DNA of 64,000 bases from Toxorhynchites rutilus septentrionalis (GCF_029784135.1 NC_073745.1:107270365-107334364), one strand, 5' to 3'. Positions 22,187 through 33,984 are shown, counted from the stretch's first letter. The notes: generated by a model from the letters alone, not told the origin. Made by a program: numbers and translations.

Positions 22187-23009
22187 GGCTGCTTGGGTTG
22201 GTTTGTTGATGTGTTGTGATGCGAACCGATGTGGTGTACGGTTTGAAGGAGAATGATCGTTACGGCAGCGGAGCGGGGATTTTTAAGCTGACTGGCTGGC
22301 TCGAGAATTACGCATGTGTGAGACTGCGACCAATGTTTCGTTCATTTTTTTCTTTTTCCTTTCCAATCGTGCTTCATTCTATTTCGCTGCTGCTCTGGTT
22401 GCCCGTTTTGGTCGGTACGATTTGAGGAGCACAAAATGGACCAATCAAAAATGGGCACATAGTGCATTTTGACAATGCTTGATATTTCACAATTATTCAA
22501 TTATTTATCTCAAGAAAAATGAAATGTTATTCGTTATGATAGATGCGTAGATATATTTCCTATCAATTGATGCAAAAACCTTTGCGATCTATTGAGAAAT
22601 GCTCGAGTTATAAGCGTTTCAAATCTTGCATTTTTTCCTACTTGTGCCTAGATTTCCATTTCACCCCCTATATCTTCCGGTTAGACGTAGTCCTTCGTCA
22701 AAATACCCCCGACTTGCATGTTTTGACAAAGTGGATTCCCCCAGGCACGTTGATTTTGAAGTCCGCGTTAGGGAAACATAGCTCGGTGGGAATAAAAATA
22801 CAAAACGGATTTCCACAGGTACATAGATTTTGAAGTCTGTGTTGGGGAAACCGTAAATCTGGCCAATCAAAACTTAGCAGTTAGGGCGTTTAGATAACGC
22901 TTGATATTTTACAGTTATTCAATTGATGCAAACATCTTTCTGATCTGTTAAGAAATGTTCGAGTTATAAGCATTTGAAATATGGGTAGGGTTAGCACATA
23001 AATCAGCAG

Positions 23010-23248
23010 AACAAATGTATGGGAAAAAAGGAAGTCTTTCTATTATTCATGAATTTAAACCATTTAGAGATTAGCGAATTGCAATGTATAGCATATCAAA
23101 CAAATCTTAGAGAATTTCCGATTCGATTGGTATGCAAATCATGAAAATTCGTTCACAGTGAAAATAGTTATCAACGTAAACTTTATTTCATAAAAACGTG
23201 ACCTGTTTTCTGATTTGGCACCCTTCCTGAAAGACGTAGTTCTACGTC
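23010..23248 (-). mobile_element. PE-2 5'-end fragment
   Basis: The minus strand starts at GACGTAGAACTACGTC (23248, flanked by AAAAA) and runs through GGGTGCCAAATCAGAAAACAGGTCACGTTTTTATGAAATAAAG, as in 12102-12170 and 27262-27190. The rest of the element is missing. Confidence 0.6.
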
Positions 23249-23529
23249 AAAAATATCGTGCACAATTTTTGACTGCAAATTATTCGTAACGATATCGGGT
23301 TTAAAAAAATATAAGAAACATTTCAACAATTTTCAAAAATCCAACTTTATTGTCCATTATTTCTCCATTTTGGTGCACTGTGAAATAAACTTCATTAGTT
23401 GTCCGCTGGGTCATGCGGAGTCAATGAAGTATTTTTTTCAAGTGCATTTTGCATGAAAAAAAAAAGAATATCTTTCTCCACACTCTCTGTCAAATATTTC
23501 TCCATGCGGACGACAAACTTGTTCCAATC

Positions 23530-23930
23530 TAAGACAAGACGTGACAACTGGCTTCTTACTCATACTCTCTGGCCAAGTGCGAGCAACAGGGATGCAGAAC
23601 CACTCGAGATGCAAGTTTCCAAATGAGATAAGGTATCTGAAATCTATTTTTTCACGTCCCAAACATATTTTTTCATACCATATATGAAATACATTTGGAT
23701 GATGTATGGATGAATTGTATGGATGATGTAGCATAATTGTTGCGTAGTTCACAACAAATTGTATTTTTTTTTGCTATACTTTATCATGAAAACTAGTGTG
23801 AGAGTACATACCACGAGTACATTATGTAGAAGTGTATTTTGAAAGATTATTGGCAACCCTTTAGAATTGACCAATCAGTAGCTGGTCTAAAAACTGGTCC
23901 GAAATCGATCCCCTATTGTCTGGTCTTGTA
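23530..23930 (+). repeat. Uninterrupted copy of the repeat split by PE-2
   Basis: Joins 11960-12098 and 13885-14120 without the 1.78-kb PE-2 block. The junction is CTATTTTTTCACGTCCC near 23645-23660. Confidence 0.7.
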
Positions 23931-24152
23931 TTAGGTTCCAAACAATGATTCCGGTATTAATAGAAATACGTTCTTCCAGCTCAACTGAAAAGAGAACCTG
24001 GTAAAATTTTGAAACACTCTCCAACAATCAGGCCGATCGTCGAGCAAGAGGACTAAGTCCATCACCAACATGTATCGCATATTGTTTTGACGCTATAAGT
24101 GCGATTCACATACAACATCCACGTCACGTTGCGTCAATTATTCTTCCAAGTA

Positions 24153-24495
24153 CAGTGGAACCTCGATTATCCGCGAGCGGATGATCCGCGGTGCAGTTCA
24201 TCCGCGAAAGCGAGTTCCATAGTAATGCTATGGACTTTCCCGGAATTTATCAGTGAGTGGTAGAATTTTGATTTTTTGTTTTTGTCATGGATTTCACATT
24301 ATTTGACTTCTGGTGTACGCGAGCTTATAGATGGATAGTTTAATGATTCCTGTATTGATAAAACGTAGTTATCACACTGAAATATCTTTTTTTTGTGTTT
24401 GCATCTCTTTTTTAGTCATTTATTGCGTTATCCGCGATTTTCGCGATCCGCGGTGACCTAGCCAGACTATTCCGCGGATAATCGGGGTTCTACTG
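24153..24495. mobile_element. Pogo-type MITE
   Basis: The terminal repeats CAGTGGAACCTCGATTATCC and GGATAATCGGGGTTCTACTG are inverted and flanked by TA (24151-24152, 24496-24497). The internal sequence keeps GATCCGCGG motifs at both sides. It is 343 bp with no ORF, so non-autonomous. Confidence 0.85.
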
Positions 24496-24504
24496 TAGTT
24501 CTTA

Positions 24505-24575
24505 TGCAAACATTCACATACACCGACAACAGCAACTTCGACTTGCCGTTGCTGGTGTATGTGAATGCTTCAATA
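24505..24575. repeat. Short strong hairpin
   Basis: CATTCACATACACCGACAAC ... GTTGCTGGTGTATGTGAATG are inverted around an 11-base loop just after the pogo MITE. It may be the end of a foldback repeat into which the MITE jumped. Confidence 0.6.
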
Positions 24576-24579
24576 GTAT

Positions 24580-25229
24580 TATCAAATCTATTCCAAATCC
24601 AAATATCAAAGGTGGTTTTTCTATTTGTATGATACAATCCTGATTGATAGATTCAGAATATTCTAATTATAGATTGCACGATATGTGGCGACAAATAGTA
24701 TTGGAAGTCGTAATTCAATCAGCTGAGCAAGCAGTTCGGAATCCCAAGGCACCTCAGTAAAGTGTTCAATGAAGATCAAATTCAGGTGACACAATAGCTG
24801 AAGTATGTTCATTTAAGTATTATTAATTGATCCTAATTTAGTTTACCCTTTGTATGAACTTGAATGGAATAAATGTTGTAATTCGTGTATTTTGTATTTT
24901 TGTTTGAATGGAAGAAAAACGTTTTAAAACGATCGAAAACACATAAAAAATATTAAACTTTGGAGGGAGGTACAATGGAACTATAATTAGTTTAAATTAT
25001 TTCAATAATACTGAAATTTCAGTTACTGCCATAATAATAACTATATATTTTTGATTTAGAATGCTTGCTAGTTCGCTCTTTTTTATTATTTTTTTGCATT
25101 TGAAACAATACTTTATCTATATATAAAAAAGGGGGATTGGTCTTTTACGAAAATGTCCACGATTGTCCACGGTGTGGGGGGTAGGGGTATAGCCAATGTC
25201 CACGTGGATACGTGAAATAAATATTTGAG
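24580..25229. other. AT-rich spacer with a GTCCACGTGGAC-type repeat
   Basis: There is no gene. GTCCACGATTGTCCACGGTG and GTCCACGTGG at 25150-25210 resemble 29580-29700, a dispersed repeat of unknown class. Confidence 0.35.
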
Positions 25230-25239
25230 AAAAAAAAAA

Positions 25240-27262
25240 TAGGAGGTTGTGTCCAAGATACGACCGCATTGTTGACGTAGAACTACACTGTTATTTTATA
25301 TAAGTCGCTTGTTCATACCTTTGGATATTATTCAATAATGTTGTGAAATTTTAGAAACAACTGCTTAGTAGAATAATCTTTGAAATGATTTTTTCATTGT
25401 AGAATCAATTGACGATAATTGATTGATGATTCATTCTTGCCCTCGCAAAACAATCGTATGTCGCAATTTATTTCATGTCAATGCATTGAAAATTTACCTC
25501 GAAGGCTATTCCGGTGGCCTTTTTCGAAATTGACATAGACTCGGCTACAGTCGATTATATACATGTTGCACCAGCACCATTATTCCATATCTCATAACTA
25601 CATCAATATATCTTTGGCACCGCATGTAAACAACAACAATGACAACACTTGCAAGTATCAAATATCATACTACATGTTATTTAGTATTGCCTCAAAGGAA
25701 TCGCACCTCTAGATATCGTTCGTACAAACTAAGCGTAAACCAAGCGCCAAACAAGCGTTCACCATAGCATGCATACAGAGCCATACATTGGTGGCTTGAA
25801 ACTACTAGCAATATAAACATTTCTCATCATTTTGCGCTATTCTCAAAAGAAACGCTTCTGTTAATATTACTGGCCTCGAAAAAAGTTGCATTACTTTTTC
25901 ATGCTCGAGAGAAACGCAGCTGTCACCCTTAGCGGAGGAAGTTTTGCTACTGGCAAGCAAAACCTAATCACATACAAAATTCCAGAACATTTACTTTCTT
26001 GATTACTAAACAAGAGAAATAAACTCTTTTTGTTAATAACAACCTCGAAAACAGTAGCAATGCTTCATTATGATCAATATTAGCGCAAATGCAATCCTAG
26101 TTGAAGGCAGTTTTGCGACTGGCACGCAAACCCAAATAACTTATAACATTCCAGTAAGACATTCAAGATGCTTGGTATTCCCAAATATTTTTTTGGTGCA
26201 CAACCTTAACGTCTGCTTCGCCATAACGTCAGTTTAATGCATTGATGCATTCTCAAAGGCACAAACGAAGCCCTTATGCTGACGGAAAACAAACAATGTT
26301 AACTGCTTGGAAAAAGACTGAATTATGCCACACAGCTTGTACTCTGCTATAACACCCATCGATGTGAATTCGCTGATGAGTTTGTCAAGAGCGACCGCCT
26401 TCACCACCAGCGGTAGGAGCTTGATTGTGGTTGCTGCCTGGGCGTTTACATTTTCGACCGACGCGCCGAAATCGCCTACTTCGCTGTTATTCGGTGCGGT
26501 GTCACATTCGCGAAGGCTCGGTTCAGTGCGAGCGCTTTTCACTGCACCAACACCGCGTGCATCATTAGATGACGCTTACCTCGAAATTTTATTGCCCCTG
26601 GCAATGCGTTCGTTTTTTGCAGGGCTCGAGCCTGCCTTCCTCTTCTTCTTGCTCATCGCACACTACGCGAAGCGTCCAATTTATGACGCGGAAAGAAGAA
26701 CACACGATACGAATAACGCGAAAAACGAACAGAAAAATCAAAAGACGATTTCCAAGTTGGATTACCACTGGTTTGGTCCAATCTTAGATCGAAGCGCAGC
26801 GAAAGCAAAGTGAACTGGATTACTCAACAGTCCGATGCCGAATGAAAGTATGCCTCAGAGAGATTCACTGTTTACTCTAGGCAAGTGTACCCCTTCATTC
26901 TTCTTCTTTTCCTTTGTTCACGGAGACTTTAAATCCTACGATTTCCCCTCCGTTGGTCGTCGAGCAACTTCGTTTTTGATAGCTCTGTTTCGGGAAAGCA
27001 CTCAAATGGACAGAACAAATGTATGGGAAAATAGAAAACACTTAAAAAACACTTAAAGTTTTCATGGATTTTAACCATTTACTAACCAGGAGATTCTATT
27101 GTATGGCATATTTAACAAATCTTACGGAATTTCCGATTCGTTTAGTATGTATATCGCCAAAATTCGTTCGCGGCAAAAATAGTTATTAACGTTACCTTTA
27201 TTTCATAAAAACGTGACCTGTTTTCTGATTTGACACCCTCATGAAAGACGTAGTTCTACGTC
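25240..27262 (-). mobile_element. PE-2 copy B (inverted)
   Basis: The right end is hairpin GACGTAGTTCTACGTC (27247-27262) before an A run. The left end is GGTTGTGTCCAAGATACGACC-GCATTGTT-GACGTAGAACTAC after A10 (25230-25239). The body matches 12102-13880 inverted, for example TGTGATTAGGTTTTGCTTGCC and AAGCAGTTAACATTGTTTG. It is longer than copy A and keeps a coding-like cargo at 26234-26656. Confidence 0.65.
26234..26656 (-). pseudogene. Lys-rich unidentified coding relic in PE-2
   Basis: The ATG at 26656 starts MSKKKRKAGSSPAKNERI and reads to KISR, then one TAA, and continues in the same frame with ASSNDARGVGAVKSARTEP and VVKAVALDKLISEFTSMG to a stop at 26234. The basic N-terminus, a CCAAT-rich region upstream and the histone-linked setting suggest a chromatin gene, but I could not match it to H1, H2A, H2B, H3 or H4. 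An intron at the TAA (GTAAGC...GCAG) would be only 38 nt, too short. Real identity unknown. Confidence 0.35.
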
Positions 27263-27269
27263 AAAAAAT

Positions 27270-27600
27270 CACATCTATATTTAAAAATCAAAGAAATCTG
27301 TTTTTCATTTTTAAGAACTTTCTAACTTTGCTTCATGCTTGTTCTGCATATTTAACAATGAAAAGGTTAAGCTGCCTGTTTTTTTTTTGTTTTTTTTTTA
27401 AATACTTGTGAACACAATGGTAGAATTCGTGATTTTTGAAGATGCTTAAAATGAAATTGCTATGGAAGTAAATAATCTAACGATTTGGTGTCAGAGAACT
27501 AATCGCAAAGCAGTTTGTGAAGATTTATCAGGTTGATCAAGAGCTTCTCGATAAGTTACCAAATATCCTATGTACAGTGTTGGAAAGAAAAAAATAAACA
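27270..27600. other. AT-rich spacer, nothing recognised
   Basis: Poly-T tracts and no ORF. Confidence 0.25.
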
Positions 27601-27620
27601 GCATTACGCAAAATACTTTT

Positions 27621-28165
27621 TCATGATTTTGTTTTTGAAATGAACGTATTTCTTACAATGGAGAGGATGTAAACAAGCCATTGTTTGTATTCATTTTCAA
27701 ATTTAATTAAAACTCCAATTAATTGGATTTTTTCATCCAGTATTGTGCATAGATCTTCAATTGAGTTGGGGTCTGGGGATTGGGATGTCCACGTAAGCAT
27801 TTTAATCTTTTTGGACTGAAAATAGCGTTTCGCAACCTTCGAGGTGTGCTTGGGATCATTGTCCTGTTGGAAAATATAGCCTTGAATATTCATTTTTCTG
27901 AGCGACGGCTGTAAGTTCTCCTCCAATATATTGACGTAGGACTCAGCAGTCTTCTTTGCATCGATCTTGACGAGATTTTCCACCTCATTTCAAGTAAACA
28001 GCCCCACACAAGCAGTGATCCTACACTTGCTTGCTGTTGCTTGGGTATGCTGGATAGCTCAGACTTCAGGCTGTCATTTTTTTGTGTCTTTTAACCTCAA
28101 ACTTGCTCAAATCGGTCCAAATAATCTTCTTCCAAAAGTCAGTATGGCTGGAGCTCCTGGTCGTG
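27621..28165 (-). pseudogene. Tc1-type transposase pseudogene
   Basis: The minus strand from about 28165 reads FWKKIIWTDLSKFEVK (catalytic DE region with D kept), then a frame break, and resumes at 27983 with GNLVKID-like MENLVKIDAKK. Next come GYIFQQDNDPKHTSK (second D), SQSPDPNSIEDLCT (E region with the usual LNPIENLW changed) and LDEKIQ. N-terminal DNA-binding domains are missing. It belongs to the DD34E Tc1 family and is dead by frameshift and truncation. No clear terminal repeats were found. Confidence 0.85.
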
Positions 28166-28199
28166 GACCGTCAGAAGATTTTTTTCATAAAACAAGAAG

Positions 28200-30520
28200 A
28201 TTTTTTTCATAAAATAAAACATGCAAAATGCATACTCTGGTTGCAAATCACGGCTTTGTACCAAAATTGTATAAAAATGTCAAAATAATGATAATCTAAA
28301 TGATAATTTACACAGTTGCATGTTAACCCTTTGCGGTCGTATTCAATTCGAATATGGCTGCCATACTGGTTGCAATTATTTTTCCTTGAAAGAGCAGTGA
28401 TGCATAATTTGTACGACAATGAAAGATAAACAATTTTTTCAATTCGTTGTGAACTTTAGATGTGTATCTACTAAATAATGTGTTTTAAAATGCTGTTTTT
28501 ATATAAAAAAAAAATATTCTAAAACTCTCGTTCGTGTGCCATCATTCGAAACAGTCCCTCAAAATGAGGTCCTGGTTTTTGACTACAGTTCTGCACGGTA
28601 AAAAAGGTTTTTTGGCTGAGAACAGACATACGAACGTGAAGATTTCATTTTTCACTTGCATTACTTTTTCCAAAAATGTACACTTTACCGAGGAATTGAA
28701 ATTTGAGCAAGTTGAAAAAATTAAAAAAATTGTAACTTCTTTACAAAATTAACAACAAATTTCGCACGAATTACAACAACTTTATAATTCGTAGGCCATT
28801 CTTAGCGTAAGAACACACTGGACGGCTCTCCCGCGCGGATTTTGCAATGACAGACCGCCACGGAGCCTCGATAATGGAATGTGTATGATATAAAACACAC
28901 AAGGCGGGGCGGGTGTGTACGGTTCCAAAATCACTGTTGTACGGTTCCCTATTCACTGCGGTGGCTGCTAAATGTGTTTTACATCAAGCTCCTGCTGCGA
29001 CTTGTCATTGTGAAAATCGCGTGGTAGAACCTTCTAGTGTGTTTCCACGCTTAGTTTCCAATCTATCCATACCGTTCGGCCAAGCTACGGCATGTGGAAA
29101 TTTGAATCTCGCTCCACGCAGAGGTCGCTGCTCGTTTAAGCTCAATATAACTCACATACTGCCAATTCTTCGGCAGTTCTATTCTTCGTGCGATCAATCT
29201 ACATAAATTATCGATTGGGGTTGGAACTGGTAAAAAAGCAGGGTAGTCCAGAATCGACGCCCCAGTCCTATAAACCATGTAAAGGACTTCTGACTTTTTT
29301 GAAATGATGCTTTATTCTGTTGGAATAGCACGGTGCAAAAACGGCAGCAAATGATTCAGGAATACTTCCTTAACTCCTATTGACATTCTTTGTTTTAAAA
29401 AGGATTTAAACTTTTCAGTTCATACGCCTCTAAACCCTTGAACTCCTAACTTTTTATTCGTGTGAGTGGAAAAGTCATTTGAAACAGTCCTTTCTGATAA
29501 ACAAAATCTAACATGAAATAAATTTCAAATGGAACAAGGGTGCAATCGAGGTGTTTACTTGGTAATTTTGAATTAAAAAATATTCAGGAATGTCCACGTG
29601 GACAACAGGGGGAGGGGTCTGATCAATGTCCACGCTTGTCCACGAAGGAGGAGTGGGCAGTCTAAAATCGTGGTTTTTGTGTCCACGTGGTATGTGGACA
29701 GCCCCTAACACCTTTTTTCCCTCCATCCAATAATAAATGGAATTTTTTTTTAAAACTTATTTGATTCTATTCGCATGTCCCAGGTTGTCCGCTGCAGTAT
29801 TTGATATGTAACAAAAATTTTACAACTTTTTTGAGAAAATTAGGTTTTAATTGTTATGTTTGAAACAAAATAAAAATAAAAAAATATAATAGTGTATACT
29901 TTCTTCATATAGCCCCAAGAATAACCTTAACTATTTCGGAAGATACTAAATCTGTCGAACCAACCGTTTCTGTTGTTAATTTTTTTTTAAATTTTCGATC
30001 AATTTTTGCTTAGAACCTTCTCTAAAGTAAGGCGAGAGTCAAAATGGAAAACCGATGATATAAAATTGTTTTTTTTCGGTCATAAAAAATGCGTTTGCAA
30101 AATTTGAGCCAAATCAAACAAATACACAAAATTCGATCTTCGAATTCAAATGGAATCGCTCAACTATCACAGCATCCATTACCTACATGTTTCGATAGGC
30201 CCAATCCGCCAGTTCTACAATCAATCCGGTCGTTTTCTTTTTTTTAAATCCCATTTTATTTATTTCTTAGGCTCATTAACATTTTATCTGTAACAGAACC
30301 GGGTTTTTATCGTGTACATGTACATACGTTTATGTTTCTATAAATTGTAAATTACACAGTAGTAGAAGTAGCCATTTAGGCGTTAGATTTTTCTGTTCCA
30401 TTACATTCTAGTAAATTACACTGTAGTAGCCATTTAGGCGTAAGGGTATTCTATCTGTTCTTCCATTGTTCAGCAGACCGGACAGCGGAGACAGTTGATA
30501 TTGATCATTGTTGGGTTAAT
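28200..30520. other. Repeat-poor AT-rich stretch with a few dispersed motifs
   Basis: No gene recognised. The part 28790-29290 is GC-richer with TATATCATACACATT-like palindromes and may be an old MITE. At 29580-29700 GTCCACGTGGACA, GTCCACGCTTGTCCACG and GTCCACGTGG repeat, as at 25150-25210. Confidence 0.3.
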
Positions 30521-30529
30521 TATAGAACA

Positions 30530-30690
30530 GCAGCCCGATGTTTCTTGCGGAGTAGAGCGGTTGTATGGATGAATCGATCTTATTTCGACAGTGGATCGTT
30601 CTCCATCGCTGATGATGGTTGCGTGGACGTAGTTATTCTATAACAACACAAAGATGGTCAATTGAGGGCCTTGAGATGGTCAATTGAGTG
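30530..30690 (-). repeat. SINE-like dispersed repeat, copy 2
   Basis: The minus strand GTTATAGAATAACTACGTCC-ACGCAACCATCATCAGCGATGGAG matches 10950-11020 on the plus strand. Confidence 0.45.
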
Positions 30691-31059
30691 GCTACGAAGA
30701 CCCCCCGGTCGTTTTCTTGGCGAATTCTAATTTATAAGATAAAACAGACTAGACTCTGAATTGATAAGATGTACGAATTGTTACTAATTCAGAATAAGTA
30801 TCGTGTTTCTATTTTTTATCTGCCACTGTTCTGTATGACATACAAAAATAATAGCATACCTCTGGTAACTGCGTACGAATGTTGGTCAGTTGTCAAACAT
30901 GCAAAACCAACACACAAACACTGTTCTGCGCCCGCTTTGGGAAGTAGGAATATTTGCTACGACACATGACACAGTTAGGAAATAGTGATATCTGCGGAAA
31001 ACGGCTGTGGGCTCCCAATGATAACGTAATCATCAAACTGTGTCCTCAAACGAAGGCCT

Positions 31060-31141
31060 ATGCTGGAAGTGATTACTCCCGTACCATTCAGCAGATGGTG
31101 GCAAATTGAAGTGCTCGACCGGCTGGTGACATGGTTCAGAG
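31060..31141 (+). CDS. Candidate first coding exon, unidentified gene
   Basis: The ATG at 31060 gives 27 codons starting MLEVITPVPFSRWWQIEVL and ends WFRG at a strong donor AGAG|GTAAGTACT (31142) in phase 1. An in-frame TAA lies upstream, so this ATG is first. A second ATG frame at 30966 (47 codons, MTQLGNSDICGKRLW) overlaps but does not use the donor. The text is protein-like (Trp, Arg-rich, amphipathic), but no family was recognised and no downstream exon was found before the PE-1 copy at 32160. Confidence 0.35.
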
Positions 31142-31142
31142 G

Positions 31143-32150
31143 TAAGTACTGGTCGTAACAGCGAAATAAAAATAAACGATTGTGTTTGCGGGTGTTTGCA
31201 AAATCAACGAACGTAAACAAACCGTGACAAGTGTCGATGACTACTCGCTGGTCAGTCGTTTTGTTTACATGTGGCGGCGTTGATGCAAGGTCAAGTGTTG
31301 CCCTCAGTGGTCAATCGTTTGTTGCGAGTCTTAGCTTTTGCTTTAATTAAGGCTAATTGTAATTTTATCGTGGCAACAAGAGTCGCATTCAGCAAGCAAA
31401 TATGGTGCGCCGCCTTGAAGCTACAATGAACTGGGCTGCTTTCTTCGTTCCTTCGAGACCACGGTTTCGAGCGATGACCGCTGAACTTCCTTCTTCAGAC
31501 AATTGCTCTTAATTGCGCTTGTCGCGTTGTAATTCAGTGGGCGTTAGGAAGTGCTCAATTTGGGACAATCGTATGCATTTGTATGTAATACAAAAAAAAG
31601 TTGATTAATTTGATAGGCGCAATTCCTATGATAAGAGGCTTGACCAAATTATTGAACATTCGTTTGATTGATAGGGCTATTTTCATACGGACAGTTATCT
31701 TGCATCTTTCTCCCCTGATTTGTCCAAACAAAAAAAAAACAATAAACCACAATCGAGCACGCATCACCCAGCGCTCTATTTTTATTTTATTTTTTACTAA
31801 CGATTGGTTTTATCTCTTCTCGCCCCATTACCCCGCATAATTTCGTTCCATATTCAAATCACACGAACAACAAAATTGCCACTTGTTTCTTTTTTTTCCG
31901 TTACCGCTCAACTCTTCGGTGCCCAAAACCTTGGGTGGCATTTTGTTCGATGATAATCAACCAGAGTGAATTACTTTTACGCTTTGGTGTTTAGTTCAAT
32001 GTAAATCACCCACAATTCGTTGCTTTTGTTATAATGAGCCGTAGTAGTACAAATTTAACCCATTAACGACTATACAAATATTTTTTTAACCAAAGCCATT
32101 GGTGTAATTTCGATTATTGGCTTTACAGAACCCCCAATCTTCAAGAATAA
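31143..32150. other. Possible intron or intergenic DNA
   Basis: No repeat seen elsewhere and no ORF with a known domain. It follows a strong donor site, so it may be the first intron of the 31060 exon's gene. Confidence 0.3.
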
Positions 32151-32677
32151 TTTTTTTTTGACGTAGGACTACGTCTAACCGGAAGATATAGGTGGTGAAA
32201 TGGAAATCTAGGCACTGAACAAGTAGGAAAAAATGCAAGATTTGGAACGCTTATAACTCGAGCATTTCTCAATAGATCGCAAAGGTTTTTGCATCAATTG
32301 ATAGGAAATATATCTACGCATCTATCATAACGGATAACATTTCATTTTTCTTGAGATAAATAATTGAATAATTGTGAAATATCAAGCATTGTCAAAATGC
32401 ACTATGTGCCCATTTTTGATTGGTCCATTTTGTGCTCCTCAAATCGTACCAACCAAAACGGGCAACCAGAGCAGCAGCGAAATAGAATGAAGCACGATTG
32501 GAAAGGAAAAAGAAAAAAATGAACGAAACATTGGTCGCAGTCTCACACATGCGTAATTCTCGAGCCAGCCAGTCAGCTTAAAAATCCCCGCTCCGCTGCC
32601 GTAACGATCATTCTCATTCAAACCGTACACCACATCGGTTCGCATCACAACACATCAACAAACCAACCCAAGCAGCC

Positions 32678-32890
32678 ATGTTTGGACATGGTAAAGGAGG
32701 AAAAGTGAAGGGAAAGGCAAAATCCCGCTCGAACCGTGTTGATCTGGAGTTCCCCGCAAGGGTAGCTAGGCCGAGCGCGTTAGTACCAGTGCACCAGTCC
32801 ACCTAGCCGGCGTTATATAGTTTCGGCCGCCGAAGTGATCAAGTTAGCTGGCAAAGCTGCTCGCGACGATAAGAAAACCCGCATTCGGAA
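32678..32890 (+). pseudogene. Histone H2A pseudogene (PE-1 copy III, first)
   Basis: The ATG at 32678 reads MFGHGKGGKVKGKAKSRSNR (Ser2 to Phe), then the same internal deletion and stop as the other first copies, and AAEVIKLAGKAARDDKKTRI. H2A-type promoter sequence lies at 32440-32677. Confidence 0.82.
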
Positions 32891-33120
32891 CAGAACACAT
32901 TCGGTTCGGTGGACATCAAGACAACAGGCAGTTGCAGCGAGTGGCGAGTGGTAAACGCAATCGCAAAACGGCATCAGGTAGCAGAAGAAAAAAGTTTGTT
33001 CTTTATACAAACTGCTTTGGTGGCCAATCCAGAACAAGGCGGCATCGAGGGCGTTCGAAATGGGTTTTTTCAAAACCACGAGTACTAAGTTTTCTAAGTT
33101 GGAACCATTCCATAAAACAA

Positions 33121-33136
33121 GGCGCTTTTCAGGGCC
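33121..33136 (+). promoter_or_regulatory. Histone mRNA 3' stem-loop
   Basis: GGCGCTTTTCAGGGCC followed by ATTAAACC and AAAAAGAG. Confidence 0.75.
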
Positions 33137-33353
33137 ATTAAACCTTCCAAAAAGAGTTTAGGAAATACAGTTCAATGCTTTCTAAAACATTATACAAAAT
33201 AATAATAAAACATAAATTGATTTTTTCATCATTTGTTTGCCAGGATCTGATGAGTATGTGAATTTGGCAGTTGTTCTGAGCTTATTGATAGTTGGGGACT
33301 TTCCTGATTATTCAATTCTCACCAATTCTTAAATTGTTTCCAGATTGAAAGTA

Positions 33354-33573
33354 CAGTAATTTACAATTAGTTCGACATTTAGCTAATTGGACGGACATGT
33401 AATGCGACTTATTTAGTTGGACATTTTTGTAAACATAGAGATCCAAATTATGACCCCACATTGAAAGTCGACACTGTACCACTGTCATCGCAAATGTTTA
33501 ATTACAGGTTAAAATCGCCTCCAATGCGACATTGAGTGGCGCTTCGGCACGTCGCATTGAATGTAATTTACTG
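33354..33573. mobile_element. Nested MITE inside PE-1 copy III
   Basis: Ends CAGTAATTTACAATTAG and TTCAATGTAATTTACTG-type sequence, inverted, with TA at 33352-33353 and 33574-33575. It is 220 bp without an ORF. Confidence 0.65.
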
Positions 33574-33732
33574 TACAACATGTCACAAAGCTGGATGGGA
33601 AGAAATTTTCCAACTGTGAAAGCTGTGAAAGCGAGTGGCAACAAATCGCTAAACAGGAAGGTTTAGCCGAACAAAATGGGAATATCAAGTGATAACAAAA
33701 CAATAAACTCTTTAGATTGAAGATAATTTTGT

Positions 33733-33748
33733 GATCCTGAAAAGGACC
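33733..33748 (-). promoter_or_regulatory. Histone mRNA 3' stem-loop
   Basis: The minus strand GGTCCTTTTCAGGATC followed by ACAAAATTATCTTCAATCTAAAGAG. Confidence 0.75.
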
Positions 33749-33984
33749 CTTTTTAGCCTGCATGTGAATCCAACGAGCGAACAAATCGTAATGAATGTAT
33801 TTTTTTGCCATCGCTCCCTTTTAACGCTCATTCGTTCGTCTCGTTGGACTCGCCCCTCTGGCTGAGTCTGCCGATTTGTCTCTATCCTGTGAGTGTGTAC
33901 CGCTAGAGTATAAAACACGCGGACCCCAAAAAAAGATCTTATTTTCTTTCAAACCGTAAACCCGTGTGGTTGTACGGCATCGGC

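Larger units (their letters stand above)
20241..22699 (-). mobile_element. PE-1 copy II (inverted) with a clear empty site
   Basis: The minus-strand element runs from GACGAAGGACTACGTC (22699, one arm base changed) to the module end at 20241 (GACGGGTGGGTAATGTC...). It lies inside a minisatellite unit. The left flank ...GTTAGGGAAGCTCAGTGGGAAAAAAA and right flank AAAATACCCCCGACTTGCAT rejoin to the uninterrupted unit seen at 49561-49610 (GGAACAAAAATACCCCCG). The A run is thus a 4-base or longer target duplication. The cargo matches copies I and III, including two H2A pieces and three stem-loops. Confidence 0.75.
19842..23000 (+). mobile_element. PE-5 copy A, split by PE-1 copy II
   Basis: The module GGTTGTATCTAGGACACGACCGCAT-ATTTTCTACGTAGAACTAC at 19842-19890 marks the 3' end. 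The body runs right through minisatellite units (20150-20233), is interrupted by PE-1 copy II (20241-22699), and resumes at 22704 with the next minisatellite bases. The 5' end near 23000 keeps GTTATAAGCATTTGAAAT subterminal sequence like PE-1, but its hairpin is not found. Confidence 0.5.
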
